A stretch of DNA of 64,000 nt from the NCBI RefSeq assembly GCF_003947415.1, contig NZ_QHKL01000002.1, positions 248,001 through 312,000 of the forward strand, written 5' to 3'. Source of the stretch: Amycolatopsis sp. WAC 01376. Lineage in GTDB: Bacteria; Actinomycetota; Actinomycetes; Mycobacteriales; Pseudonocardiaceae. Both the position numbers and the translations under genes were made by a program. Shown here in pieces: positions 32,981 through 41,739 of the stretch (position 1 is its first letter; every line of letters begins with the position of its first letter). The notes under the pieces were generated by a model. That model was given only the letters and a program-made list of their open reading frames with translations. It did no database searches and had not been told where the DNA came from.

Positions 32981-34306
32981 ATGGTCAAGACGGCAGTGGA
33001 AATCGCGGCGGCTGTGCGTGCCAAGGAGCTCGACCCGGTCGAGGTGACGCGAGAGGCGTTGGCCCGGATCGCGGCGGCGGACGGGGTGGTCGGCGCGTTC
33101 CGCCGGGTCAGGCATGAGGAGGCACTCGCCGAGGCGGCCGCCGTCGCCGAACGCGCGGACCTGGCCGACCTGCCCTTGGCCGGCGTGCCGATCGCGGTCA
33201 AGGACGTCGCGCCGGTCGAGGGCGAGTATGCCTCGTGGGGTTCGCGTGCGGGCTCGTCCGCGCTGTCCACAGAGGACGGTGAGATAGCGCGGCGGCTGCG
33301 GGCCGCCGGTGCGGTGATCGTCGGCCTGACCCGGGTGCCGGAGCTGTGTGTCTGGCCGTCGAGCGACGGTCCGGACGGAGTGGCGCGCAATCCGCGCAAC
33401 CCGGCCTACGCCGCGGGCGGTTCGTCGGGCGGGAGTGCGGCGGCCGTCGCGGCCGGGCTGGTGCCCATCGCGCACGGCACCGATGGTCTGGGCTCGATCC
33501 GGCTGCCGTCCGCCATGTGCGGGCTCGTCGGTCTCAAACCGGGTAAGGACGTGGTCCGCGTACCGGGGGAGAGTGGCTGGTTCGGCCTGTCCACACACGG
33601 TCCGATGACGACCACCGTGGCCGACGCGGCCGTGCTGATGTCGGTCCTCGCCGAAGAGCCCGGCCTGGCGGACCTCGCCGAACCGAAGCGGTCCCGCATC
33701 GCTCTGTCGACTCAGGTCCCGTTGACGAGGGCGCCGTTGCCGCGCGCGTTCGGCCGAGCCGTCACGAGGGCCGGAGAGCTGTTCCGCGAGGCCGGGCACA
33801 CCGTGGCGCCCGGCGCGCCCCGATACAGCGCCGGAGCCGTCGGTGGTCTCTTCGCGCGCTGGGTCGCGGGCCCTGCCGAGCAGGCCGAGGGCTTCGATCT
33901 CGGTGCGCTCCAGCCTCGGACGCGCACACACGTCCGGCTTGGGCGGCTGTTGGCCAAGCATGTGCAGGACAGCACCCGCGAGCGCTGGCTGGAGCGTGCC
34001 GAGGAGTTCTTCGCCGACCACGACGTCCTGGTGACGCCCATGCTGGCGACCCTTCCGCTCAAGGCGCGCAAGTGGCACGAAGCCCGATGGATCGCCAACG
34101 TCCTGCCGTCCGTACGCGTGGCGGGCTTCGCGGGCTTCTGGAATCTCGCGGGCTACCCGGCGATGTCGATTCCGGTCGGCGTACATCCTTCGGGCATCCC
34201 GGCCTGCGTCCAGCTCGTCGCCGCGCCCGGCGGGGAAGCACTCCTCCTCGGCCTAGCCGCCCAGCTCGAAGCGGCCAATCCCTGGCCTCGCACCACCGCC
34301 TCCTGA
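32981..34306 (+). CDS. Amidase-signature hydrolase
   Basis: 441 residues. The Ser-cisSer-Lys set is visible: PIAVKDVAPV (Lys), AGGSSGGSAAAVAAG (cis-Ser) and GTDGLGSIRLPSA (nucleophile Ser; the usual second Gly of GTDxGGS is Leu). Likely hydrolyses amides of unknown origin in the cytoplasm. ATG 32981 follows a GCGGGG stretch and is 28 bases after the OYE stop, so read-through from that promoter is possible. Reading the frame further upstream runs into the OYE gene and is not real. Confidence 0.85.
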   Translation: MVKTAVEIAAAVRAKELDPVEVTREALARIAAADGVVGAFRRVRHEEALAEAAAVAERADLADLPLAGVPIAVKDVAPVEGEYASWGSRAGSSALSTEDGEIARRLRAAGAVIVGLTRVPELCVWPSSDGPDGVARNPRNPAYAAGGSSGGSAAAVAAGLVPIAHGTDGLGSIRLPSAMCGLVGLKPGKDVVRVPGESGWFGLSTHGPMTTTVADAAVLMSVLAEEPGLADLAEPKRSRIALSTQVPLTRAPLPRAFGRAVTRAGELFREAGHTVAPGAPRYSAGAVGGLFARWVAGPAEQAEGFDLGALQPRTRTHVRLGRLLAKHVQDSTRERWLERAEEFFADHDVLVTPMLATLPLKARKWHEARWIANVLPSVRVAGFAGFWNLAGYPAMSIPVGVHPSGIPACVQLVAAPGGEALLLGLAAQLEAANPWPRTTAS

Positions 34307-34322
34307 CAGCGCCCGAAAAGAG

Positions 34323-34379
34323 AGCAAGGGACCTTTGCTATCGCTCTCCAAAAGAGAGTGACAGCAAAGGTCCCTTGCT
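34323..34379. repeat. Long hairpin of repeat family A, probable bidirectional terminator
   Basis: AGCAAGGGACCTTTGCT (34323-34339) and its exact reverse complement (34363-34379) form a 17-bp stem that continues imperfectly inward (ATCGCTCTC against GAGAGTGAC) to a small CAAAA loop. It sits between the convergent amidase and DivIVA-like genes. The same 17-base arm recurs at 42391, 45583, 52698 and 53021. Confidence 0.75.
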
Positions 34380-34391
34380 ACTTCGCGCAGG

Positions 34392-35513
34392 TCAGGAGCC
34401 GGTTTTGGCCGGTGACGGCTTCTGGCCGTTCGCCTTCGGGCCGCCCTGCTCGTTCTGTCCGTTCTTCGGCGCAGCGGCGGCAGGCGCCGAAGAAGCGGGC
34501 TTGGCGGGAGCGGATTTGGCGGGAGCCGGGGCCTTCGACGCGGGCGGCTCGGCGGGCTTGCCGGCAGGCTTCGTCTCCGCGGCCTTGCTGTCGCCGCCGA
34601 CGAGCTTCGAAGCGTGCGGGATCACCGACTCCTCGGGCAGCGCCGCGAGCATCGCCTCGCTGCCCTTCAGGACCTCGTCGGCCTGCATCAGGCTCTTGCG
34701 GGCCTGCTCGCGGATCTCCGCCAGCCGCTCGACCTTCCGCTGGGCGGCGGTCGTGCGCTGGGCGGCTGTCGTCGTGGCCTCGTCGAGACGGCGCTTGGCC
34801 TCGGCCGTGGCCTCGTCGATGCGGCGCTTGGCCTCCGCGGTGGCCTCCGCGATCCGGCGTTCGGCCTGGTTCTTGCTGGCCGTCTGCTGGTCGGTGATGT
34901 GCTTCTCGTGCGAGGCGCGCTGAGCCGCGATGGTCTGCTCGAACTCGCGCTCGATCTTGCGGCGCTTGCGCTCGGCCTCGTTGTCCAGCAGTTCCCGGCG
35001 CTGGGCGGCCTCGACGGTCAGCCGGTGGACCTCGGCCCGCGTTTCGGCGAGCGCGGATTCATGTTCGGAGTGCAGCGCGTCCGCCTGCTTGTCCAGCTCG
35101 GCGACGAGCCGCGTGTACCGCTCACGGAGCTTCTTCGAAGCCTCGCTCGAGGACGCCCAGTGCTTCTCGGCCGCGACCTCGGCACGCTTCGTGATCTCGT
35201 CCGCGCGCGCCTGAGCGAGCGTGACGGTGCGCTGCATCCGCTCGTCGAGGTCTTCGAGCCGCTCCGGCGGCTTCTTCAGCTCCTCGATCCTGGCGTTCAG
35301 CTTCGCCACCTCGTGGCGGACGGTTTCGAGTTCGCGGGTGGCCGAGGTCGCCTGCGCGATCGCGGCGTCGCGGTCGGTGATCACGCGATGCAGCTGGGAT
35401 TCGAGATGATCCAGATACTGGCGCACTTCGTTCCGGTCGAAGCCGTGCCAGGCCTGGGTGTACTCGCGCCGCAGGGGCAACAGGCCGTTGTCTCGCTCGG
35501 GAACCATGGTCAC
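34392..35513 (-). CDS. DivIVA-domain coiled-coil protein (Scy/FilP-like)
   Basis: 373 residues, starting at GTG 35513 or the ATG two codons later. LPLRREYTQAWHGFDRNEVRQYLDHLESQL is a DivIVA-type N-terminal motif. Residues about 50-260 are almost pure heptad-rich coiled coil and include an 11-residue repeat (AEAKRRIDEAT, AEAKRRLDEAT). The C-terminal 80 residues are Lys/Ala/Pro-rich and disordered. Proteins of this kind organise polar growth or the cytoskeleton in actinomycetes. No partner gene is adjacent, so the specific role is inferred from architecture. Confidence 0.8.
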   Translation of the reverse strand: MTMVPERDNGLLPLRREYTQAWHGFDRNEVRQYLDHLESQLHRVITDRDAAIAQATSATRELETVRHEVAKLNARIEELKKPPERLEDLDERMQRTVTLAQARADEITKRAEVAAEKHWASSSEASKKLRERYTRLVAELDKQADALHSEHESALAETRAEVHRLTVEAAQRRELLDNEAERKRRKIEREFEQTIAAQRASHEKHITDQQTASKNQAERRIAEATAEAKRRIDEATAEAKRRLDEATTTAAQRTTAAQRKVERLAEIREQARKSLMQADEVLKGSEAMLAALPEESVIPHASKLVGGDSKAAETKPAGKPAEPPASKAPAPAKSAPAKPASSAPAAAAPKNGQNEQGGPKANGQKPSPAKTGS

Positions 35514-35625
35514 GACGGTACCTGCGTACCCGGCGTCGCCGTTGTCAGGCTTGGTGATTCACCGACGTGTGTCGGCTCTCAGCTGCGATCCCTCACCTGA
35601 ACGGCCGCCACCCGTGTGCGCAGTG

Positions 35626-37617
35626 TCACCAATGGAAGCCGCGGCTGAGCCGGGCGAGCGCCATCGCCGCACGGGACAGATGCTGCTCGCCCTTCCCGAT
35701 TTTGAGACCGCCCTCGCCGCCCGCGGCCGCGGAGTCCGGGAACACGCGGAACCCTTGGTAGGCCACGGCATCCGTCAGCCCCGGCGTGAGCGTGTACGCG
35801 AGCCCGATCGCTTGTCCGGCAGGCGTGCCGATGTGCTTCGGGCGGTCCTTCAGCGCCTTCATCACCATGTCCGCGGCCTGATCCGGGGATTTGGTCGGAA
35901 ACGCGTCATAGATCTTCGTCGGCCGGATCATCGGCGTGCGCACGAGTGGCATGTGGATGGTCGTGAAGGTGATTCCGTCACCGTGGGTCTCGGTCGCGGC
36001 GATCCGCGAGAAATAGTCCAAAGCGGCCTTCGAAGCCGCATATGCCGAAAAGCGCGGCGCGATTCCCTGCACGCCGATCGACGACACGTTGACGATATGC
36101 CCGAATTTCCGCTCGGACATATGCGGCAGCACCGCGAGGATCAGCCGCACCGCGCCGAAGTAGTTGATCGCCATCGCGCGTTCGTAGTCGTGGAACCGGT
36201 CGTACGACAGTTTGATCGATCGCCGGATCGACCGGCCGGCGTTGTTCACGAGCATGTCGACCCGGCCGTGCTCGGCGAGCATCGCGTCGACGGCCTTGTG
36301 CACCGAGTCCTCGTCGGTCAGGTCGGCCGGGTACACCGACGCCGTGCCGCCGGCGGCGATGATCTCGTCCCGCACTTCTTCGAGTTCGTGACGGCGCCGC
36401 GCCACGAGCAGCGGCACCCCGCCCGCGGCCGCGACCTTGATCGCGGTCGCCCGGCCGATGCCGGAGGACGCGCCGGTGATGATCACGCGGCGGCCGTCCA
36501 GTTCACCGCGTGGACCGTGCTTGCGGGCGCGGAACGGGTCGAGGTGCTCACGCCAGTAGCGCCACAGCGTGGGCGCGTAGTCCTCGATCCGGGGCACCTC
36601 GACGCCCGAGCCGATGAGCGCCTTGCGCGTCGACGCCGACGAGAACACCGACGGGAACGCCATGGTGTCCAGCAGCACCGGCGGGATGCCGAGCCGTTCC
36701 AGCACGGCGTCGCGCGCGATCGTGAAGCCGGGGATGTGCTCGCTCAGTTTCACCAGGTTGACGATGCCCTTGGACAAGCGGTCGTTGAGCTGCACGGAGA
36801 TCGTCGGCGCGCCCGCCGCCTTCGCGAAGGCGTTGTAGACCGAGACGACCGGCTGGGGTTCCGGGTTGACCAGGTGGAACGCGCGCCCGTCGAGCCCCTT
36901 CGTGGTGACCAGGGCGTTCAGCGATTCGGCGACGTAGTCGACCGGGACGACGTTGGTGTCGCCGAGGTCGGGGCCGACGATCGGCACATCGGGCAGCCCG
37001 GCGAGCCTGCTGATCGCGGGGAACAGGTAGTACGGGCCGTCGATCTTGTCCATCTCGCCGGTCTCGGAGTCCCCGACGACGACCGCGGGCCGGTACACCC
37101 GCCACGGCACGTCCTGCTGTTCGCGCACGAGGCGCTCCGCCTCGAACTTCGTGCGGTGGTACGGCGTGAGGAGCCGCTGGCCGACGTCGAACATCTCCTC
37201 GGTGAACATGCCCTCGTGGTCACCGGCGACGGCGACCGAGGACACGTGGTGCAGGCAGCCCGCGTCCAGTCCGGCGGCGAGCGCGATCACCTGCGCGGTG
37301 CCTTCGACGTTGGCCTTGATGCTGGCTTCGTCGTCGGCGGTGAGGTCGTAAAGGGCGGCGAGGTGGACGACGTGATCGACGCCGCGAAGCATCTCTCGGT
37401 CGTCTTCGCCGACGCCGAGCAGTGGTTCGCCGAGGTCACCGGTGACGAGGGTGACGCGTTCGGGATGCGGCCAGGCGTTCACGAGTTTCGCGAGTTTGTC
37501 CCGTGAGGACGCGCGGACGACGAGCGCGACCTTCTCGACGTCGTCCCTGGTGAGCAGCAGCCGGGTGAAGTGGCGCCCGATCAGTCCGGTCGCCCCGGTC
37601 ACCAGAAAAGTCGCCAT
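35626..37617 (-). CDS. Two-domain SDR enzyme, AcrA1-like fatty acyl-CoA/aldehyde reductase
   Basis: 663 residues with two Rossmann domains. Residues 1-370 are an extended SDR (TGATGLIG near the start, YHRTK active-site pair) of the fatty acyl-CoA reductase type; residues about 375-640 are a classical SDR (TGASSGIG, NNAGRS, YAASK). The same fusion occurs in mycobacterial AcrA1 (Rv3391), which reduces fatty acyl-CoA for wax or lipid synthesis. ATG 37617 has AAGGG 8 bases upstream; a GTG three codons earlier is weaker. It probably makes fatty aldehyde or alcohol from acyl-CoA. No wax synthase gene lies nearby. Confidence 0.82.
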   Translation of the reverse strand: MATFLVTGATGLIGRHFTRLLLTRDDVEKVALVVRASSRDKLAKLVNAWPHPERVTLVTGDLGEPLLGVGEDDREMLRGVDHVVHLAALYDLTADDEASIKANVEGTAQVIALAAGLDAGCLHHVSSVAVAGDHEGMFTEEMFDVGQRLLTPYHRTKFEAERLVREQQDVPWRVYRPAVVVGDSETGEMDKIDGPYYLFPAISRLAGLPDVPIVGPDLGDTNVVPVDYVAESLNALVTTKGLDGRAFHLVNPEPQPVVSVYNAFAKAAGAPTISVQLNDRLSKGIVNLVKLSEHIPGFTIARDAVLERLGIPPVLLDTMAFPSVFSSASTRKALIGSGVEVPRIEDYAPTLWRYWREHLDPFRARKHGPRGELDGRRVIITGASSGIGRATAIKVAAAGGVPLLVARRRHELEEVRDEIIAAGGTASVYPADLTDEDSVHKAVDAMLAEHGRVDMLVNNAGRSIRRSIKLSYDRFHDYERAMAINYFGAVRLILAVLPHMSERKFGHIVNVSSIGVQGIAPRFSAYAASKAALDYFSRIAATETHGDGITFTTIHMPLVRTPMIRPTKIYDAFPTKSPDQAADMVMKALKDRPKHIGTPAGQAIGLAYTLTPGLTDAVAYQGFRVFPDSAAAGGEGGLKIGKGEQHLSRAAMALARLSRGFHW

Positions 37618-37716
37618 TCGCTTCACCCTTCACCGTGCTCGCCCGCGTCCACCGGCATTGTGCTGCATGACGACGGCGAGGACCACTATGACACCGGTGA
37701 AGTTACTCACGGGTAA

Positions 37717-38406
37717 CTACGCTGGGTCGGCGATGACGACCCGGTTTTCGGCGTAGCCGGTCTCCCCGCCGACCCAGCGGCCGCCGCAGGTCACGAGGAC
37801 TATCCGATGTGGACCGGACTGGCCGAACAGCTCGTCCGCCCGCTGCGGCAGTTCGTTCTTCTTCAGTGTGATCAGCTGGGAAACCTTGTACCGCCAAGAC
37901 TTCCCGGCCTTGTCGACCACGGTGACGGCGCCGCCGATCCGCTCGGTCCACAGCTCCGCGAACGGACCCGTCGCGCCCCTCCAGTTCACGTGCCCGGCGA
38001 ACACGCTCGCGCCGGTGGCCGCGCTCAGTTCGGCGCCCCACCAGGTCACCTCGCCGAGGTTCTCCGGCACCGGAAGCTCCGCGCCCGGTCCGAGTTCCTT
38101 GCGCACGAGTTTCGCCGCGCCGCCCGCGGGCAGCTGGATCGTCCCCGGACCCTGGGGTTTCGGAGCCTCGGGTTGTTTAGAAGACGACGGCGGTGGGGCG
38201 GCCGGCGGCGTCGTGGGAACGATGTCCGGTGGAGGCGGCACCTCCTGCTGCGCGGGCGCGGCCGGGGCGCCGCCCGCGACGGAGACGGAGACGGGCTGAG
38301 CCGTCCCCGCCACCACGGTCGTCGGCGGCCAGATGATCAAGGCCGCGACGAGGTCCGCGCACAGGACCGTGACGGCTCCCAGCGCGAACCCGCGTCGTAC
38401 TGACAT
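37717..38406 (-). CDS. Class F-type sortase
   Basis: 229 residues. One N-terminal membrane helix (GFALGAVTVLCADLVAALII) is followed by a Pro/Ala-rich linker of about 60 residues and the catalytic barrel: FAGHVNW (His), IVLVTCGG (Cys in the TLxTC-like motif) and ENRVVI (Arg). It would attach secreted proteins to the cell wall or process them. The surface protein at 38417-39886 ends 10 bases before this gene on the same strand, and the pair looks like an enzyme-substrate operon. An earlier in-frame start at 38487 would overlap that gene. Confidence 0.87.
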   Translation of the reverse strand: MSVRRGFALGAVTVLCADLVAALIIWPPTTVVAGTAQPVSVSVAGGAPAAPAQQEVPPPPDIVPTTPPAAPPPSSSKQPEAPKPQGPGTIQLPAGGAAKLVRKELGPGAELPVPENLGEVTWWGAELSAATGASVFAGHVNWRGATGPFAELWTERIGGAVTVVDKAGKSWRYKVSQLITLKKNELPQRADELFGQSGPHRIVLVTCGGRWVGGETGYAENRVVIADPA

Positions 38407-38416
38407 TCCCGAATCC

Positions 38417-39886
38417 TTAGCGTCGCGAAGACCGCCGCGCGGCCACGCCCACCAGCACCGAACCGAGCAGCGCGAGCGCGCCGACACCGAGGATGCCGGC
38501 GGTCGACGCCGAGTTCTCGACGGTGCCCTGCATCATCGCCACCGGCCGGTCGCCGGCGGGAATGGTGCGCGGTACCTCGTTGGGCGTGTTGGCGACCTTG
38601 AGCGCCAGCGTCTCACCCGGTTTGAGCTCGCCGCAGGCGGACGGCGGATTCTTCGGGTCGAACGCGTTGGTGTAGCCCGGCGGCGCGCTGACCTCGACCA
38701 CGCAGATCTCCTGCGGGGTCCGCAGGTTCTCCACGGTGACCGTGCCGGTCTCACCCTCGGTGGTGACGACGGCGGGTTTGCCGTCGGCGCCGTTGAGCGG
38801 CTTGCCGTCGTGGCCGACGGCGGCGGTGGCCTTGTCCTTGGCGGTGATCCGCAGCGCGGCGCCGGCGATGCCCTTGCCGGTCTTCGCGTCGACCTTGGTC
38901 ACCTGGACCTTGCCCGGTTTCGAGACGACCGCGACACCCTGGGCCTTCAGTTCCTTCTCACCGCCGGTCGAGACGACGTTCTGCACGCCGGTCTGGACCG
39001 GGAACTGCACGTACGGCCGGTCCGCGGGGGCGGACAGCGTGCTGGCCAGCTTCGGCTGGTCACCGGTCGGCGTCACCTTGACCGTGACGGTGCCGTCCTC
39101 GCCGGTCTTCACCGTCGTGGTCTTCGCGGCCTTCGCGTTCGAGGTCGACGCGGGCTTGGTGGTCTCGCCGCTGTCCACGGTCGCGTTCGACGGCGTGAGC
39201 TGAACGGGCACCCCGGAGATGCCCTTGCCCTTGGCGTTCTTGACGCTGATCGTCCACTCGCCCGCGGTGCCGATGTGCTGGTCTTCCTTCGGCGGCGCGA
39301 TCGCGGTGGTCCACGGGCCGCGGTTGGCCTCGGCGTCCTTGGTCATCTTCTCGAGGGCCGTGGCGGCATCGGCGTGCTGCGCCTTCAGCTTGCCGAGGGC
39401 GCCCTGGATGTCGTAACCGATCTTCTCCGGCTCGAGGTCCGGCTTGAGGTCGGCGTCGGAACGAGGCTTCGACGTCCATGAGTGCAGCAGGTGCGCGAGC
39501 GCGGCGGCCTCGGCGTTGTCCTTCGTGCCGCCGTAGCGGAGCAGCAGGTAGGAGATGTTGGCGGCGGTGTCCTCGGGGAGCTTCGCGCCCCACTTGTCGA
39601 GGAGCTCGTCGCCGGGCTTGTACTTCTCCGCCGAGTCCGGCGCCTTCAGCTGGAAGCTGACGCAGAACACGTGCTTGCCGTTGACGACGTAGGAACCGAG
39701 CCAGTCGCGGTCTCTTGGCTTGCTGTCGACCGTCTGGCCGGGCGTGATCTTGTAGCCGACACCTTCGTTTTCGACGGCCGAGGCCGGTGTCGCCGCGACG
39801 GTGGCGGACAAAGCGCCGAGCAGGCACGTCGCGATCAGGCTGGTCAAGGCGCGCGAACGCACGCTCGGGCGTGTGGTCCACCCCAT
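38417..39886 (-). CDS. Secreted, membrane-anchored surface protein with SpaA/Ig-like domains
   Basis: 489 residues. A Sec signal peptide (SLIATCLLGALSATVAATPASA) is followed by a helical domain (residues about 45-190) whose FCVSF...AALAHLLHSW spacing resembles, but does not match, thioester-domain adhesins. Two beta-rich modules follow: an Ig-like one with VPVQLTPSNATVDSG and a prealbumin-like SpaA module (GKVQVTKVDAKTGKGIAGAALRI). The C-terminal end is a hydrophobic helix with an Arg tail (GILGVGALALLGSVLVGVAARRSSRR) but no LPXTG before it. It probably displays on the surface, attached by the adjacent sortase through a non-standard signal or simply by the helix. Confidence 0.75.
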   Translation of the reverse strand: MGWTTRPSVRSRALTSLIATCLLGALSATVAATPASAVENEGVGYKITPGQTVDSKPRDRDWLGSYVVNGKHVFCVSFQLKAPDSAEKYKPGDELLDKWGAKLPEDTAANISYLLLRYGGTKDNAEAAALAHLLHSWTSKPRSDADLKPDLEPEKIGYDIQGALGKLKAQHADAATALEKMTKDAEANRGPWTTAIAPPKEDQHIGTAGEWTISVKNAKGKGISGVPVQLTPSNATVDSGETTKPASTSNAKAAKTTTVKTGEDGTVTVKVTPTGDQPKLASTLSAPADRPYVQFPVQTGVQNVVSTGGEKELKAQGVAVVSKPGKVQVTKVDAKTGKGIAGAALRITAKDKATAAVGHDGKPLNGADGKPAVVTTEGETGTVTVENLRTPQEICVVEVSAPPGYTNAFDPKNPPSACGELKPGETLALKVANTPNEVPRTIPAGDRPVAMMQGTVENSASTAGILGVGALALLGSVLVGVAARRSSRR

Positions 39887-40201
39887 GGTGTGTTGACTCC
39901 TTTGGCCGTGCTCTGCCTTCGACGCCTTTACATCGACGCAGGTCACACGATCGATAGGTTCCCCGACACGCCTTCGGTGTTTATCCGAACACGCACCGTG
40001 GAGAATCGCGTGTGATCAGCGGTTTTGGCAAGAGGTCATCAGGTGGGGTATCGGTGAACGGTCGGTGATCTCCGCCGCATACGGTGTGGGGGATGGGCGT
40101 CGCGCCGATTGTGAGTAAAGTCGTCTTTACTTCGACGGGAACCGGGCGGCCCACGCGGTCGTTGAACCCGATGCAGGTGCCAGTAGATCCAGGAGGATCA
40201 G
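39887..40201. other. Intergenic region between divergent genes, with one dyad
   Basis: This 315-base region separates the surface-protein gene and the BI-1 gene. I see no open frame or RNA gene. AGTAAAG-N4-CTTTACT (40114-40131) is a perfect 7-bp dyad 71 bases before the BI-1 start and may be an operator or part of a promoter. GGAGGA at 40191-40196 is the BI-1 ribosome site. Confidence 0.45.
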
Positions 40202-41041
40202 GTGCGATCCAGTAGCAACCCGGCGTTCCGGAACCTGCCGCGTGGCGCGGCGGAGTACGGACCCAACGTAGGCTTCAACCAACCCCAGGGCGGCGTGCCC
40301 GGCTACGGTCCTCCGCAGACCTCCGCCGGCGCCGGCGACCGTCCGATGACCGTCGACGACGTCGTGATCAAGACGGCGCTGAGCCTCGGCACCGCGCTGG
40401 TGACCGGTGTGCTCACAGCGATCTGGGCGATCAGCCAGATCCCGCTGTCGGGGTCCGGCAAGATCCTGGGCATCCCCAGCGCCGTGATCGGCGTGCTCGT
40501 CGGCTCGATGATCGTCGGCCTCGTGATTTCGCTGGTGATCATCTTCAAGAAGATGCCGAGCGGCCCGCTCACGCTGGCCTACTCGGCCGTCGAGGGTGTC
40601 TTCCTCGGTGCGATCAGCGGTCTGTTCGAAGCGCTGTACCCCGGTATCGCGCTGCAGGCGATCGTCGGCACCGCCGGTGTCTTCCTCGCGATGCTGGTCG
40701 TCTACAAGACGGGTGCCGTCAAGGTCACCCCGAAGTTGACGAAGTGGATCATCGGCGCCGTGGTCGGCGTGGCGATCATGATGCTGGTCAACCTCGTCAC
40801 CAGCCTCTTCTTCGGTTTCAACCCGCTGCGTGACGGCGGTCCGATCGCGATCATCTTCAGCCTCGTGGTGATCGGTGTCGCGGCGTTCAGCTTCCTGCTC
40901 GACTTCGACCAGGCCGACCGGATGATCCGCGAAGGCACGCCCTCGAAGTGGTCCTGGTACGTCGCCTTCGGCCTGATGACCACGCTGGTCTGGCTGTACC
41001 TCGAGATCCTGCGGTTGCTGTCGTACTTCCAAAACGACTGA
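40202..41041 (+). CDS. Bax inhibitor-1/YccA-family membrane protein
   Basis: 279 residues. After a Gly/Pro-rich N terminus of 45 residues come seven hydrophobic segments, with LAYSAVEGVFLGAISGLFE and FLLDFDQADRMI, the conserved BI-1 family stretches, including the aspartates near the last helices thought to control ion or proton leakage. In actinomycetes the family is widespread but its physiological role is unclear; homologs elsewhere leak calcium or protons. GTG 40202 has GGAGGA six bases upstream. A strong intrinsic terminator follows. Confidence 0.9.
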   Translation: MRSSSNPAFRNLPRGAAEYGPNVGFNQPQGGVPGYGPPQTSAGAGDRPMTVDDVVIKTALSLGTALVTGVLTAIWAISQIPLSGSGKILGIPSAVIGVLVGSMIVGLVISLVIIFKKMPSGPLTLAYSAVEGVFLGAISGLFEALYPGIALQAIVGTAGVFLAMLVVYKTGAVKVTPKLTKWIIGAVVGVAIMMLVNLVTSLFFGFNPLRDGGPIAIIFSLVVIGVAAFSFLLDFDQADRMIREGTPSKWSWYVAFGLMTTLVWLYLEILRLLSYFQND

Positions 41042-41057
41042 CCGGAGTCTCTCCGCG

Positions 41058-41090
41058 AAAGGGCGCCCCGAGCGATCGGGGCGCCCTTTT
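41058..41090 (+). terminator. Intrinsic terminator after the BI-1 gene
   Basis: AAAGGGCGCCCCGA pairs with TCGGGGCGCCCTTT across a GCGA tetraloop, a 14-bp GC-rich stem ending in TTTT. It lies 16 bases after the stop. Confidence 0.85.
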
Positions 41091-41115
41091 CCGTGGTGGC
41101 GAATACCCTGCTGGC

Positions 41116-41628
41116 ATGACCGAACACAGGCGTTCCAAATGGTTTTGGGTTGGCATCCTGGTGCCGGTCGCGATCGTGGTGCTCAGCGCGTCTTCGTGGA
41201 TCATCGGCTATCTCTCCAGCACGGACGACGTCCAGCCGGGCGGCTGCTACGCGGTCACCAGGTTCGGCGACGTCGATGACGATCCGGTCAAGGCGGACTG
41301 CGGCTCGGCCGAGGCCAACGCGAAGGCGGCGGCGAAGACCGACGCCGGCGGCGCGTGCCCGGAGGGCGAGTACGACCAGCTGACCGTCGACAAGACGTTC
41401 GCCTCGTACAAGCTCTGCATGATGCTCAACGCGAAGCAGGGCGACTGCCTCGAGAACTTCCTCGCCGACAGCGTTGCGTATCAGAAGGTCCCCTGCTCGG
41501 ACCCCGCGCGGGACGCGGAGGTCCTGAAGGTGGTCGACGGTGTCGCGACCTGTGACGACACGGAAGCGACGCATCTCAAGAGCTACTCGACCCCGCCTTC
41601 GACGGTCTGCGTGAAGAGCACCAAATAG
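41116..41628 (+). CDS. LppU/SCO3897-type membrane-anchored extracytoplasmic protein (paralog 1)
   Basis: 170 residues: a short basic N terminus, one membrane helix (WFWVGILVPVAIVVLSASSWII), then an external domain with six or more cysteines (PGGCYAVT, KADCGS, GACPEG, YKLCMM, GDCLEN, VPCSDP, VATCDD, TVCVKS) likely paired in disulfides. The order of motifs (KADCGSAEAN, CPEGEYDQ, MLNAKQGDCL, YSTPPSTVCVK) is shared almost word for word with the next gene, so the two are tandem duplicates. The family is known from actinomycetes (LppU, SCO3897) without a defined activity. Confidence 0.72.
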   Translation: MTEHRRSKWFWVGILVPVAIVVLSASSWIIGYLSSTDDVQPGGCYAVTRFGDVDDDPVKADCGSAEANAKAAAKTDAGGACPEGEYDQLTVDKTFASYKLCMMLNAKQGDCLENFLADSVAYQKVPCSDPARDAEVLKVVDGVATCDDTEATHLKSYSTPPSTVCVKSTK

Positions 41629-41739
41629 CGGCCTCGGCCAGCGGCTTTCACCCGTTCGGGGGGCCGCTGCAGAGGGTCGATCACGATAAGTGTTGGATAC
41701 CGAGGTTCTCATTCCTCTTCACAACTGTGAGGTTTCTCG

